Assembly: GCF_021155775.2 (NCBI RefSeq)
Contig: NC_060236.1
Location: 29,216,238 to 29,280,237 of the forward strand
Source: Neodiprion pinetum
Taxonomy: Eukaryota; Arthropoda; Insecta; Hymenoptera; Diprionidae
Direction: 5' to 3'
Length of the DNA stretch: 64,000 nt
Under the pieces are notes generated by a model. It saw only the letters and a program-made list of their open reading frames with translations, ran no database searches and had not been told where the DNA came from. A program made the position numbers and the translations under genes. Below, in pieces: positions 1-12,000 of the stretch; the first letter of the stretch is position 1; each line of letters starts with the position of its first letter.

Positions 1-3000
1 CTTGTCAATCGAAACGTCAGCGCCGACTTTTTAACTTGTTCCTTTTACAGGACCAATCCTATAACAAACGCAGACATTCGTAAAGGCGCGCCCAAACCCA
101 TGGTTCGATTTACACGAAGTTACGACTCCGCGAAACCTGCACGTTTTAGACTCGCAAAATTTTCATTATTTTTCAACCGACAAAGTTATTTTACACGAGC
201 TTTAAGGTGGTCATTATTTTATCATGGTTTTTATTTGTTCCTTTTTTTTTTTTTTTTGTCGCACTCTTTGACCTGCTACTTAAATCAGAAAAGAAATTCG
301 AATCTCTCGCGATTGCCGGTTTTCATAACTCTGTAGTAAAGGAAAAAAGTACCGTGTATAGAAATTCCATATGCAAAACTCAGAAATACAATCATTGTAT
401 TCTATGTTTGGGACGAGCCTTCGATGAGCTTTAAGTGAAATTCTTCAAGAAAATCTAGAGTCAGGTATTATTAGACGCCTGAAGAGTTGTCAGCTTGAAA
501 AGTTGAATCGAAATTCGTTAAATACTGCAAATGATTTCCCTCGAAACATGACGAGACGACAGAATGTAATAAAGTGCAAATACTCGTCGGTGTTGGTAGG
601 TCCGTTATGGACTATAGAATGGGTTCCTTTTCACCAAAAGTAACCGCACCGAAGGCTGTCAATGTGGTATTCAGCAAGTATTCGGTAACGATCGATGTCT
701 GTCGAAAGGTGTTTGTTAAAAAACATGGATTCTAAGGTAATTTGGTGAACGCGTTTGAATGTAAGGTCCGGAGACGGGTCTCTGCAATAAGTGAAGGTTT
801 CCAAGTGAGTTGTAAGAGCATGAAACGGGAAAATGATCGGAGTAAGTTTGAGCGAATCAATTTTCAGGCAATGTGCAAGCCCCGAGGAGACGTGAAAGAT
901 AATGGGACAAGAAAAGAGAATTATGAGATTGCAATCAAGAGTTAAGGTAAACAGTCCCGGACTCCCCCGGATGTAACAGGGTGACCGTTACTACCCGAAA
1001 CACTTAGACAAATGAAGTCCCCGACACATTTCGGATGAGTTCTCAAGAGTTTCAAGATTTACGATTTCCCTGTTGAATGAAGTAAACGAGTACCCGATAA
1101 TTACCGACCTTTTGGACGCCTCACAACGTTACGCTTTGGTTCCTTTCCCCCCGGTGTGATTGGCCGGGATCAGACGGCACGGAAGATTAGGGCCCTTTGG
1201 CAGCGCGGGGCCAGTTTTAGCCAGGCTTAGCACAGTTATCCTTGTCTACGACGGCTTCCGTCGGTCCTCCTCGTAGCACCTGTGGATCCTCGAGTATAAC
1301 AGACACGAGTAAAACCGAGTATACGAAACTCCCAGACGAACGGAACGCTCGCCGCAGGTGTCGGTTCGGGGATGACGGTAAGAGAGAATGGCGCCCCTCG
1401 TCACTGTTTCCTTATTCCAGGTACCTTCGAGGCTTAACAAGGGATGCCGGTTACGCGCTAATTAGCAAAATTCATTCATGCCAGAGAGTCGTCGTTCGAC
1501 AACCGGATCTCTCCGTCGCGACGACGAGCGCTGTTTACTTTAACCCATTTCCGTTTTCAAACGTACCGTAGGAACTGTACTTTCTTTCGCTTTGCGAAAC
1601 ATCTTTCAATCGTGTTTCAGGCGGTCAACGTCAATTCCGAGATTCATTTTACATTTCAACAAATTAGCCACGATATAATTGTTCGATGGGAATTGATGTG
1701 TACCAATGCATATCGTTACCTTTAATGGCGTAGAGAAAAAATGTATTTAAAAATTAATAAATAGCGCTTGGAAAGAACGATAGTTGTCCGTGAGATTGAT
1801 TCAATTTCTTGACATCTCAAAGCGATTCATACCTACGCGGTGATACAAGATAATTGATCGTGAGATCGCAGCGGGCGTTTCCACGCGGTAAGAATAACTA
1901 GAAGCTGACCCATACAGTCGTATATTTATATAATACGTACTACTTATCTGCAGTATAGATTCGAAAGGTGGAAGAAGAAAAAAAAATAAAATAAAAAAAT
2001 AACCGTAGAAATGGGAAGAATAAGATGAGAGTAAAAAAATGTTGAAGAAAAAATGAAGGAAGAGTGTATCTATCGCCTTGGCTTGCCACGGGCCCCGGAT
2101 CCCGATGATCGCGTCTAGCGATGCAATAGGGAACGCCGGAAGCCAAATTTGTCGAGCTTTCGAGGAATAATGGGACGTTAAGAATGGGCCTGGTATAGCG
2201 TTCGTCAGAGTGCGCGGGACAATGGCGGCATAGAAGAGAACTGGGAGCCCAAACGGGTGCGACAATGGCGTTGCTGACGTGTTTATATAGCTGCCTACCG
2301 TGGCTTCGGAGCCTTCGACGAGAGCGTGTAATTTAGTTATAGATCAGTTTGCTACAGTTTGCCATTTTTATTTGCTCGAGAATGGTTACAGCTATTCGTT
2401 GTTAAAAATTCACCTATGTTTACCCAGGTAAACGATGATCGACGAGGCACGCACCGCGTTTGTTTAGGGCGCCCGGTGATGCGCCCTAACCTTTTTCCCC
2501 GTTGCACTCCGAATCGAAACGTTTCTTCTCTCTTTTTTTTTTTCGAGAAAAGTTTCGCCGGCACAAGGCATTGCTTATTCTTCCTCCACCGATCTACCTA
2601 CGTCTTGCAGTTACCGGCTCCATCCGGACGTTTTTCAGGCGTGCCAAAAGCCCGGAATACGTAGGAATTCGCATCGTTCGTCGGAGAAGCACAGTTTCGT
2701 GGATATACCGGGTCAAAGTCGCGAGGTGGAGGAAACGAACTCCGCCATTACCGGCCGACTCGCATCGGCTGCTAGTCCGTTCTGTTTGTACCGTCGAAAG
2801 ATCGTTCGGCGGTAGTTTTCCGCTTGAAAATCTACGACGCCTTTGCAAACGCACCAAAAGTGAAGATGTACAACATAGAATAGAACGCATTCCGGAATAA
2901 TTACAATATCGTATTGCAGCAAAGTATACATCTGCATAGCTACGATTGTATCCTAGTCTTGCTATAAGCTATTGCCGGAAAAAAGCTATTTCTACTAGTT

Positions 3001-5374
3001 TTGTTACTTCCTGTCGACGTGCCATAAAAAATAGTAACGTTTCGCAGAATTCCGGTAAAATGCTATACCTACGTCTTTTCTCTCGGTGCAGTTACGATAG
3101 TATTCCGAGAATATCACCTTGCGCTGATCGGCTGCCAATAACAATCTAAGACGGTATAATCCGCGAGTGTACGTAGCGATGATGCCAACAGCAAAATTGA
3201 CAGGTTGAAACTTGGAGAGAAAATTCAAAACGGCTCAATTTACCGGTTTCTATTCACGCGGCTTGTCATTCCTCGGCTCTTTATTTGCTGACACAAGTAT
3301 AAAGCGCTGTCGGTGTTCCTCGGACAAGCGTTAGGTAGCCACATAATGCGTTAAGTAAGTAGTTGTACAAGAATAATCAGCCCCGGACACCGACGAAGCA
3401 GCACCTATGCCCGTGCTAGGCCATAACACCGCTAATCCCAAATCTGCGACATCTCTAAGGATGGATATACCTCGGACTGGCACAGTCCGGCAAGGTTTGC
3501 TCGGGTTTTGAGTCTGCACGTAAACGGGATGCACGCGCGAAGAAGGACGCGTGTAGGCATATACACAGGTGTCTACAAGCGAACTCGTCGAGAGCCCCGT
3601 TCAACGTCGGATTAACCAATTTAACTATTAAGCCCGGGTTAAGCCAGGATTTGTGGCTTAGAGCTCTGATGGTGTTTGCGCCGAGTGTACGCCAGCCATT
3701 AGATTCAACCGTTTCGAAGCTTCGCTTGGGGATGCACCCGCAGGTAGCCGGCGAATTACATTCCGTGGCTGCAGCCTTGCAGGCCTTCGTTTCAGGCCGT
3801 ACCTGTTTTCCCCAAGCTTGCGGCGCAACCAACTACGTCACACGTCGCGCACCTAAATCATCCAGAAGCACTGCTGAACCGATTCCATGACACCGAGGAG
3901 AAAGTCACGCGCGATTAAACCGAGACTCTAATCCGGTAGCCATCCGCGTCGATGTACCTGGAACGCCAAGCCATGGAACTCGAGAGATTACGACCTGCGT
4001 TTTTGTTACAATTCCATGAACTCCGTGATAAGCGGTTAATGCGGCGTCGAATTACGGTGCAGTCGGATTCTTGGCAGATTCATTTATACCATCGTTATGG
4101 TCGAGAAGACAGTGGGATTCCGTAGAGCTGAGCAGTTTGACGACCTTACGTTGGTACTGTGAAAGCTTTTGAGACCACCCCGGAAACCCAGCCGTTTTCA
4201 GCCCCACGGTATTGTAATGGAGAAAAGGCGTTCTTGCGGCGAGTCTGGAACGCAGTCCGTAACCCAATAGCATGCTAGTTCACTCTGTCGTATAAAAGCA
4301 ATTTGCTAACGATACTCTCCACGCCCATTACCGCCTCGTCGTTCAAGGTCACCACAAAAACTCCCCCGCATCGTAAATTTGAGAGTGTATTCGGAGCCGG
4401 CCTAGCGTGTTTTGGTCGCTGACCCCGAACCCTCCTCGTGTCACAACTATGCCAGTCTGATTGCGCCACGCGGCAGAATTCTTGTCCATTATGAGAAGAC
4501 AATGGAACTTGAACATGTTTTCGCTTCGCGGTTGGACTCCAATTTTTTTTTTTTTTTTTTCCCCCATCGTCGTGCACGAAATTCGATTTCGTTCGCAAAG
4601 TGCCACTTTTCCATACGCTGATAAGACCGTGCGGGAATGTAAAAGAATGTACAAGGATAGTGAAGATGTGCCCAAGGATGTGCCACCCGAAATGCACGCC
4701 GCGGCAAAACAAATCGTCTTAAATTCGCTGCCACGCATTTCTTGTGGCACACATGTGAACTTTTTATAATAATTATATGAGTCGAACTTTGCGCACGCTG
4801 AGCTGCGTAGATTTACCCAAACTCGCTCTTTTGTTTATTTTTTACTTTCTGCTCTTTCTCGCACTCATTAACTCCGCTCGTGCGCAAATCACCTACTTTA
4901 CGCACTAATATCGGAATGTACTGTTTCCTTTTCGGTTCAGTATGCCAAATGCGATGAACCGCTAGAAAACTATCGATCATTCTTTTATTACCGAAAAACG
5001 GAACCAGTTTAATTTCTGATGCATACCGTTCGGCTGTATTTATTACTCCGATTTCTGACTAGACGACTCGTTTTGGAGTATTGATGTTCAACGCTTTCAC
5101 CCCGCGTTTCGGAAAGGTGAAAATAATTTCTATAACGGAACTATTGTACGGAGACAATGCAAATTGTCCGAATTCCAAGAGCCATAAAAGCAAACAAATC
5201 GGATGACCCGGTATTGAGTTATTGCACGGTTACGTATTTATTGTTACCATCCTCGCGCATTAAGAGAAATAGAAAAAATATTTGTCCATTAGTTTCAGTT
5301 GTGAGACAGTACGAAAAATAAGTGAATCACATTTCCGTTACAATGACGATTTATAAAATTGCTTAAGGGGTTAT
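1..5374. other. Non-genic upstream region, no gene supported
   Basis: Open frames here are short, lack domain-like sequence and have no convincing splice-linked partners. It contains homopolymer runs (for example T at 4543-4560). TAATCC-type K50 homeodomain motifs occur near 3430 and 3930 but are scattered rather than clustered. I see nothing else of note. Confidence 0.6.
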
Positions 5375-6051
5375 TTGGGTCTTGTGTTTTCAAAACATCC
5401 ATTTTTTCTATAATTTTTTTTTTCTCAAACATAACAAAACAATTACTCTAATCAAATTTAAGATACAGGAAAGAGCAATATTTGAACTATATTTCGTAAA
5501 ATTTTTATTCAAAAATATTGAAAATTCATTCGTGCTGAATTGGTTTTCGAAGATCCGGTATTTCCGCAACGAAGACGAAACTCCTGGTAGCTTAATCTGG
5601 GGTTGAAAGAAAGAGAGAAAAAAAAAACAAGTATTTTCTGTCAGTGTGTGAGTATAGCTAGTGAATGACGAGGGACTTTTTTTTTTTTTATTCCATCACA
5701 ACTTATCTTACAAGCCAATACATGGTGTAAAGTGTACCGAAAATCGTAATTTTTTTAAAAAAAAAAAAAAAAAAAGCTCTGACAAAAATTTAAATTTCAA
5801 TTATTTAAAACAATTCTTCGTTCAATTACTAGCTATGCTCACCTACTAACAGAATATATTTGATTTTTTTATTTCAGATAAGGATATCAGGAGTTATCGT
5901 GTCCGACGCGGAAATACTGGGTCTTCGCAAAACCAATTTGGGACGACTGAATTTTCGACATTTTTGGATAAAATTTCTTACGAAATATAGCTCAAAACAT
6001 TGTTCTCTTTTACATACTTTAAGTTCGATTGAAATAATTCTTCTATTGTAT

Positions 6052-6082
<31 letters not shown>

Positions 6083-6125
6083 TTATAAAATAAACGGACG
6101 TTTTCGAATGTTCAAGAACCACGTA
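5375..6125. repeat. Long foldback (hairpin) element, arms ~250-300 nt
   Basis: The left arm (about 5375-5670) is nearly the reverse complement of the right arm (about 5825-6125). Matched blocks include ACTATATTTCGTAA against its complement at 5976-5989, GGTATTTCCGC/GCGGAAATACTG, and AGTATAGCTAGT/ACTAGCTATGCT. The unmatched loop is A/T rich with a long A run near 5755-5775. It is probably a foldback MITE, or a locus that could transcribe a long hairpin RNA. No transposase is encoded. Confidence 0.75.
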
Positions 6126-6559
6126 CGTCCTCATCCCCTCAATCCTCATATAATATTTTCATCAAGCGGATATCGTCGACATTCCGGAACGTGTCGCCCA
6201 GAGCTGCAGCATGAAATCCACATTGGTTTCCAAAAAAAAAAATAAAAAAGAAAAACAGGATGCTCATCCGTCGAGAACTCACCGCGCGTGTTTTATTTTT
6301 TTCTTCTTCTTTCGTTTTTTTTCCCAGAGGAGAAAAATCCCGACGATGAATCGAACAGGAAAGTGCCGCCTTCGGCGATTGTCTAGTGTGTGTGTGTTTT
6401 TTTTTTTTTTTTTATTTATTCATTTATTTTTTTCTCACATCTAATTTCGTACCCCTAGGTGAGAAGATCTTTTTTCACGAGTGTTTCGAACGCGACGTAA
6501 AACGAACCGCTGCCGGTAGTCGGCGTATGTGCGGAAAAAATTCCGACATCGTTGTACAC

Positions 6560-6590
<31 letters not shown>

Positions 6591-7385
6591 AGCCGTGGAC
6601 AATATGAGATGTACTGTTATGGCCCGACTCGTTTCTAAGGTGACAAACGAATAATTCAGATCGGTGGGGTAGGGTATACGGGTGTCAGGATAGCCGCGAG
6701 GCCGCAGGATCATCCTTTATTCGTTCGTAATTTTTCATTTTCTCCACCGAGGGCCGTATCTCCCGGCACGCCGGTTTTGCGAAAAACGACGAGAATTATA
6801 CCGGTACGAATACAGGGTCCTCGCATCCGTTCGCACAAACGTTGATCCTCCCGCAGTGCCGTTTATATAGTGAAAAGCACGCGGTCGAGTTGCATCGCGA
6901 GAGTAAAAACGCTCCGCTCGACGCCCACGCACACAGAAGAAGCGAACGTGACCATGCGGGTTTTACACGCGGAATAGCGCGTGTGGTAAAGAGAAAGATG
7001 AACGAAGGTGTGCGTGTGGGTGTTTGCGTTTGTGTGTGAACGCATCGCACCAGCAGCAACCCTGTTGGCCCTGTAATGATGATCTACGGGCCGCTACCGC
7101 GCACCGCTTTCTATAAGCCTCCTAATTTCTACGCTATAAATTTGTCCGTCACCCAGCTATTCCCTGACTCCGACGCCATTGTAAAGGTCCCACCGTCCGC
7201 AGGCGCGCGTGTGTGCGTGTGTGTTTAAAATATTTTTATACGCACATATGGGTGCATATTAATTCGATTCATTCGTTACGAGGGTCCGGAGATTCCTCAT
7301 TTTCGAAACGGGCGGCAGCACCTTCTTCGGATTCTGATCGCCTGCGTCCGGAGACCAGAGAAATGATATCCGAGAGTTCCGCGCG

Positions 7386-7388
<3 letters not shown>

Positions 7389-7441
<53 letters not shown>
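7389..7441. repeat. (CT)n microsatellite
   Basis: About 53 bases of uninterrupted CT dinucleotide. It is followed 70 bases later by a (GGA)n run at 7511-7543. Confidence 0.98.
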
Positions 7442-7443
<2 letters not shown>

Positions 7444-7709
7444 GAAGCAATAACCTCCTCGAAAATAGTGGAACAGGTCCGCGTGCATGTTTTACTCCGA
7501 GGAAGGAGAGGGAGGAGGAGGAGGAGGAGGAGGAGGAGGAAGAGGCCGCAACTCCGATCGATAAAACCCTCGTCATGTTCCTCCGAGGACTTGGTGGAGG
7601 GCCGAATGAGGTGGCGCCACGATATGTTGTGGAGGGAAAACGTCGCCGCCTATTGGCCACGAACTCACGGAGGGCGGCTCGATTAACCAACACTGGTACG
7701 GAAACCCGG

Positions 7710-7752
7710 AGAGAGGGAGAGAGAGAGAGAGAGAGAGAGAGTGAGAGAGAGG
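7710..7752. repeat. (GA)n microsatellite
   Basis: Slightly interrupted GA dinucleotides on the + strand, complementary in sense to the (CT)n run 300 bases upstream. Confidence 0.95.
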
Positions 7753-7999
7753 ATGCCGCGCAAACGCTGCAGGACAGACCTGATCGCTTCTGCTCATGAC
7801 TCGCCGACAGCCACCGATCTGCACCGCCTGACTATCGGCTATGGATTTTCTCCCGCATCTACGTGCGAACGATTTTTTTACGCGTTAGGTATAGGCACAA
7901 AATGTGTAACGATGTACCTGAACCAGGCCGCTTACAGCCATGCAAGTTTCGTCGATGTAACAGCATGGTATCGTAGCGAAGGTGGATTTGGTACCGTAT

Positions 8000-8268
8000 T
8001 GAGAAAAATGTCATTTGTTGTGGTAAGTGGAAAAATTGAGTAAAACAGGTATCGTTGAAAAAACTGTTTGAATATTGTTCGAATTACGAAAAACGAGGCA
8101 CGCCTAACCATTTTGCGCTATCGTCGATACTTTTTTGGTTATTGAAACGCAAAATCTGCTTGTTCGGTTTACTCTACTTTTTTAGTTAAACAAGGCTTTA
8201 ACGTTAATTTATTGTTGCACGAGCGTTAAATTTTTGCAACGGTTGCAAGAAAATATGGCAACAAATAT
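8000..8268 (-). mobile_element. M1 MITE-like element, truncated copy 1
   Basis: It starts with GAGAAAAATGTCATTTGTTG, the complement of the M1 right end, and continues colinearly (reverse orientation) through CAAGGCTTTAACGTTAATTT and TTGCAAGAAAATATGG. It then loses similarity at about 8268, so the M1 left end is missing. There is no coding potential. Confidence 0.8.
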
Positions 8269-10489
8269 AGCGATTTGTATCCTAAATAGCCCTGAAAGAA
8301 TCGAGCTCGTTCGAAAATCGTGAAACGTTGATGCGTTTGGTCAGAAACCTTTGTTTAAACTACTTACCCTGCTTTATTAAAGAATTCGTCATTGTCGAGA
8401 AGCTTGTTCGATGTTCGTAATAACCGTATGAATACCACGATGTATCCACCGAAGATATATACGCCTTCGACTAACCGGATCGCACTGCGGGATGAACATG
8501 AAAAGCACGGGGTTAAAACCGACTTTAGCCCATTGGAACTGGTTCCAAGAAGAATGCAAATTATTGTTCAGTTACTCGTAAAATTTACATACCAAAGGAA
8601 TTCTTCTTGGACTGATACTTACTCCAAGTTCCCGTATTCGACAGTGATATTATCTGAAATTACTCTCTAACTTAACTAAATTCAAGTGTTCTCCCCTCGG
8701 ACCCTTCTCATTGAAACAAAAATATAATTCCTTCGGTAGATATTAGCCTGTGGAATAGTCGATAGAGTGGTAAAATCCAACCTTTACATTCGGTCGCAAT
8801 TTACTTACTTGTATACCTACATATGTATACGCGGTATGATTTACACGCAGCTAGCCGAGGGGTGGAAAGTAAGAAGAGCTCAGGTATAACAGGAAATTGC
8901 AACGTCGGTTTCTACGTAGTTACTTACGTAACTACTCAATTTTATTTCATACACCTTGAAGACCTTTGAACAAACAATAAACGACAATGAGATTTGCGGT
9001 GGTGCGAAACGGCCGAACAACGTATCGCCGATTACCCCCGATCGTCAGTTTTTCCCCGAAGAACTCGGTGTTACCATTAAACCGTAAAGTAAACAGACCG
9101 ACAATGCCGAGGGATAAAGGCAGAGCCATAAACGTGATTAACATTCTAATTATTCGTAGACGGCAATGTAAACCTTGAGTTTTATGGCTTTCGAAGACAG
9201 TCCCAGACATCCGGTGAGTTTATTATTATAGGCTGACACAGGTTTGGCAGGATATCGTTGCCGATAATTAAAGCCCCGTCGTTGTCTACGAGCCTTAATG
9301 ACCTATCCAAAAATCGACGATACACATCGGCCTGTCAGTTTCGTGAACCTTGCAAATCATTTTCACAATGCGAACAATCCTCCACGTCCAATATGCTGTC
9401 CAGACAATTACTACGTACTACTAGGTATAACACCGTTTTCATTCAACCAATAAATTTTGCACTGTGACCAGTGAAGCGGAAGATCAACTTAGTTCTCGAC
9501 CTCCGTATGTTGAAAGGGGTGGGTTCTTGGATACGAAGATCGCAATGACGCGGAAAGTCTGTTTGGGTGTTCGAAATTCCGAGCTCTGCTTTAGCCTTAA
9601 TTGTTTTTTCTCAAATCAGTATCTCAAAAGTTGAAAGTTTACGATTTTTTATTTATTTATTTTATTTTTTTTTTCCAATTCCACTTTACAGATAAACTTT
9701 CGTTCTCACCGACGATAAGTAACATTCCGCGGCAAAAACAAAAAAAAATAAATAAAAACGCACACGTTTCATTCGCGATTGTTTCTTTTGCCGTTCGACA
9801 AAAATTCAATTCACCCATCGTGAATCGAACCGGGTTCCAACAGGAGGTTAGATAATGTTGAACCTGGTTCTGAACTTAATCCGACATATATTCGTCATTG
9901 TGGATTTGCAAACAGAGATATCTTGAAGACGCGTACAATCATCGTAAATGCAGTTAGCCGATCGGCTCACATTCTCGTTCCTCATATACGGAGGATAAAA
10001 AGTTTCTCAATTATTTGCCGGTTATATTTAATCGGTGAAAAAAAAATTATATATATATATATATATATATATTTCCCTAGCGTGTTTTTCAGTTGAATGT
10101 AATCAAAGGCGTTCAAAATATCATCGTGACATGACTAACCATTTTTGTTCTACCTATGGCGAGTTTCTTTTTGTTTAGAAAGTCTGACTGACTCGTCAAT
10201 CAAAGATGAATTATAAAGAATATTTTTCCGCAGACTTTGAGGATAATTCGAGTTACGGGTAAAGGTGAAAAAAAACTGAAATTACCGATCGATAGAAGGA
10301 TCAGAATATCGAATTTTCACGAACGCGAAAATCTTATTCGTAGAATTTAGAGTTGTGGAAAGTTTAAGTACAGAAAATTGAAAGTATTCAAAGTCGAAAT
10401 ACGGAAAGGTCGAAACGTAGAACAGCAATATCAAAAATCTATATAAATATTCTATATTATCGAGAGGAATGCTGACGATTCTACAATGA

Positions 10490-10682
10490 TAGAAATTTTT
10501 ACTTTCGGTCACCGTTCAGTCCTCAACTATTTTCATTTTTTACCACAATCGAAAAATATAGTTCTAGGTATACAATTTTTTTTTTTTTTTTTTCTTTATA
10601 TCGAATATTTCAAACATTTTTTTCAACGATACCTGTTTTACTGAATTTTTCTAGTTACTACAGCAAATGAAATTTTTCTCAG
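10490..10682 (+). mobile_element. M1 MITE-like element, copy 2 with internal deletion
   Basis: Both ends are present: the left part (GTCCTCAACTATTTTCATTT) and the right part (CAACGATACCTGTTTTACTG to AAATTTTTCTCAG). The middle is replaced by a T-rich run, giving about 190 bp instead of 428. Confidence 0.8.
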
Positions 10683-11470
10683 TGTATGTTTCGGCATTCT
10701 ACGTTGTGACCTTTCTACTCTTTCACCGCCCCATACTTCGTCTTTGAAGATTTTGAAATTCCATAAATTGAGTTTCCGCTTGTTTGAAAATTCGACATTC
10801 TAGCCCTTCGATTTTTTAATCTTTCGACGTCAATTAGTACAGCCATCGGTATACATATAATACCCGTACGATAATAAAAGAGAAATAATCGCCGATGCAG
10901 CTGGTCCCCGCATAGGGAGGACACGCGTGCAGCAGCGTGATGTTAAAAACCGGAAAAGCCTGAATCCTTTTAGCGGGTGCTTCTCGGCCTGTGGCTGGAT
11001 AGAAAAGGAGAGAACGATGGGGGGGAGCTCAATTATCAACGCCGATTACGACGTTGCGTACCTAACACGCGATAATTGATACGCTTAATTGGAACATCGG
11101 GACGCGCATTCGAATTCCGGTAAGTAAATTGCTCAATTTCATCCCAGCCGAAAGGAAGATGGATCGTCGAATGACCTTGGAACGTGTCCTCGCGCAGATG
11201 ACTCGGAAGTCGGAAGCGTGGTTCCGTTAAACGTGAATTTAGTGCCCTCAGTTCCTCATCCGCAACCTGCACTCGACGTATCCCGATGGACCCCCGTCTA
11301 TTCCTAGTTTGTTTAACCGTTTAGCACCTCGTGCCGTCAGGCGGGATATTCGGTTCCCCGTATAAGCCGTTTTTAAAGACTTCGCGTCCGGCTTACACAA
11401 CGAGCCGTCACGCGTCTCTCTTCCCCAGAGACTTGACTCGGCCCTTTTTTCCGCCCTCTCATCTATCACC

Positions 11471-11505
<35 letters not shown>

Positions 11506-11779
11506 TTTCACCTTCCGTCCGACTATCGTCGTCGTCCACTTGCCGAGGAAGGATTCGATCGAAGGCTCGTGTCCTGTCCGAGGACCGCGTCGGCACCTCT
11601 GAAAGTGGGCTGGACATTTTGACTGGGTCGGCCATTCGTATCAACAACCCCCCCAGTAAGCTGGCCCAAATCCCCACCACCAGCGCCTGTTCCGCAGCAG
11701 GGTAAAGGGTCCGTAAGGCATATTAGGACCCAAGAAGTGGGGGTGAAGATTAGTTAGGCTTTAGGCCAAAGAGCGCAAG

Positions 11780-12000
11780 GTGCTCGACTAGGAAACAAGT
11801 TTCCAGTCGTGCAGTTCCTTGCGGACTCCTGTGACGTTGGTGCGTTTGTGGAGTTGATTTATCATCGAGATATCGTTCGCTGTCGCGCGATTTGCAGTGG
11901 ACACTATTTAACAAAAGTGATTGTTACTTTACAGTGCTGTGTGAATAGTGGACCCAATCGTATGGTGTGTTACCTTAGTGTGTTTTGTGCCTTTTTTTAG
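11780..12000 (+). promoter_or_regulatory. Possible 5' leader/promoter region for otd A (weak)
   Basis: The CT-rich upstream tract is followed by GTGCAGTTCC (11808), an Inr-like sequence, and a GTG/TTT-rich leader-like stretch with several GTGA/CAGTG words. It lies 4 kb upstream of the first coding exon. This is a guess from composition only; no TATA or strong DPE is seen. Confidence 0.15.

Noticed and set aside
3285..3345. AGTATAAAGCGC, a TATA-like motif
   Set aside because: No initiator at the expected spacing and no gene downstream on that strand within several kb.
7213..7693. Open frames of ~150 codons on both strands with Ser/Leu or Arg/Glu runs
   Set aside because: They are produced by the (CT)n, (GGA)n and (GA)n microsatellites.
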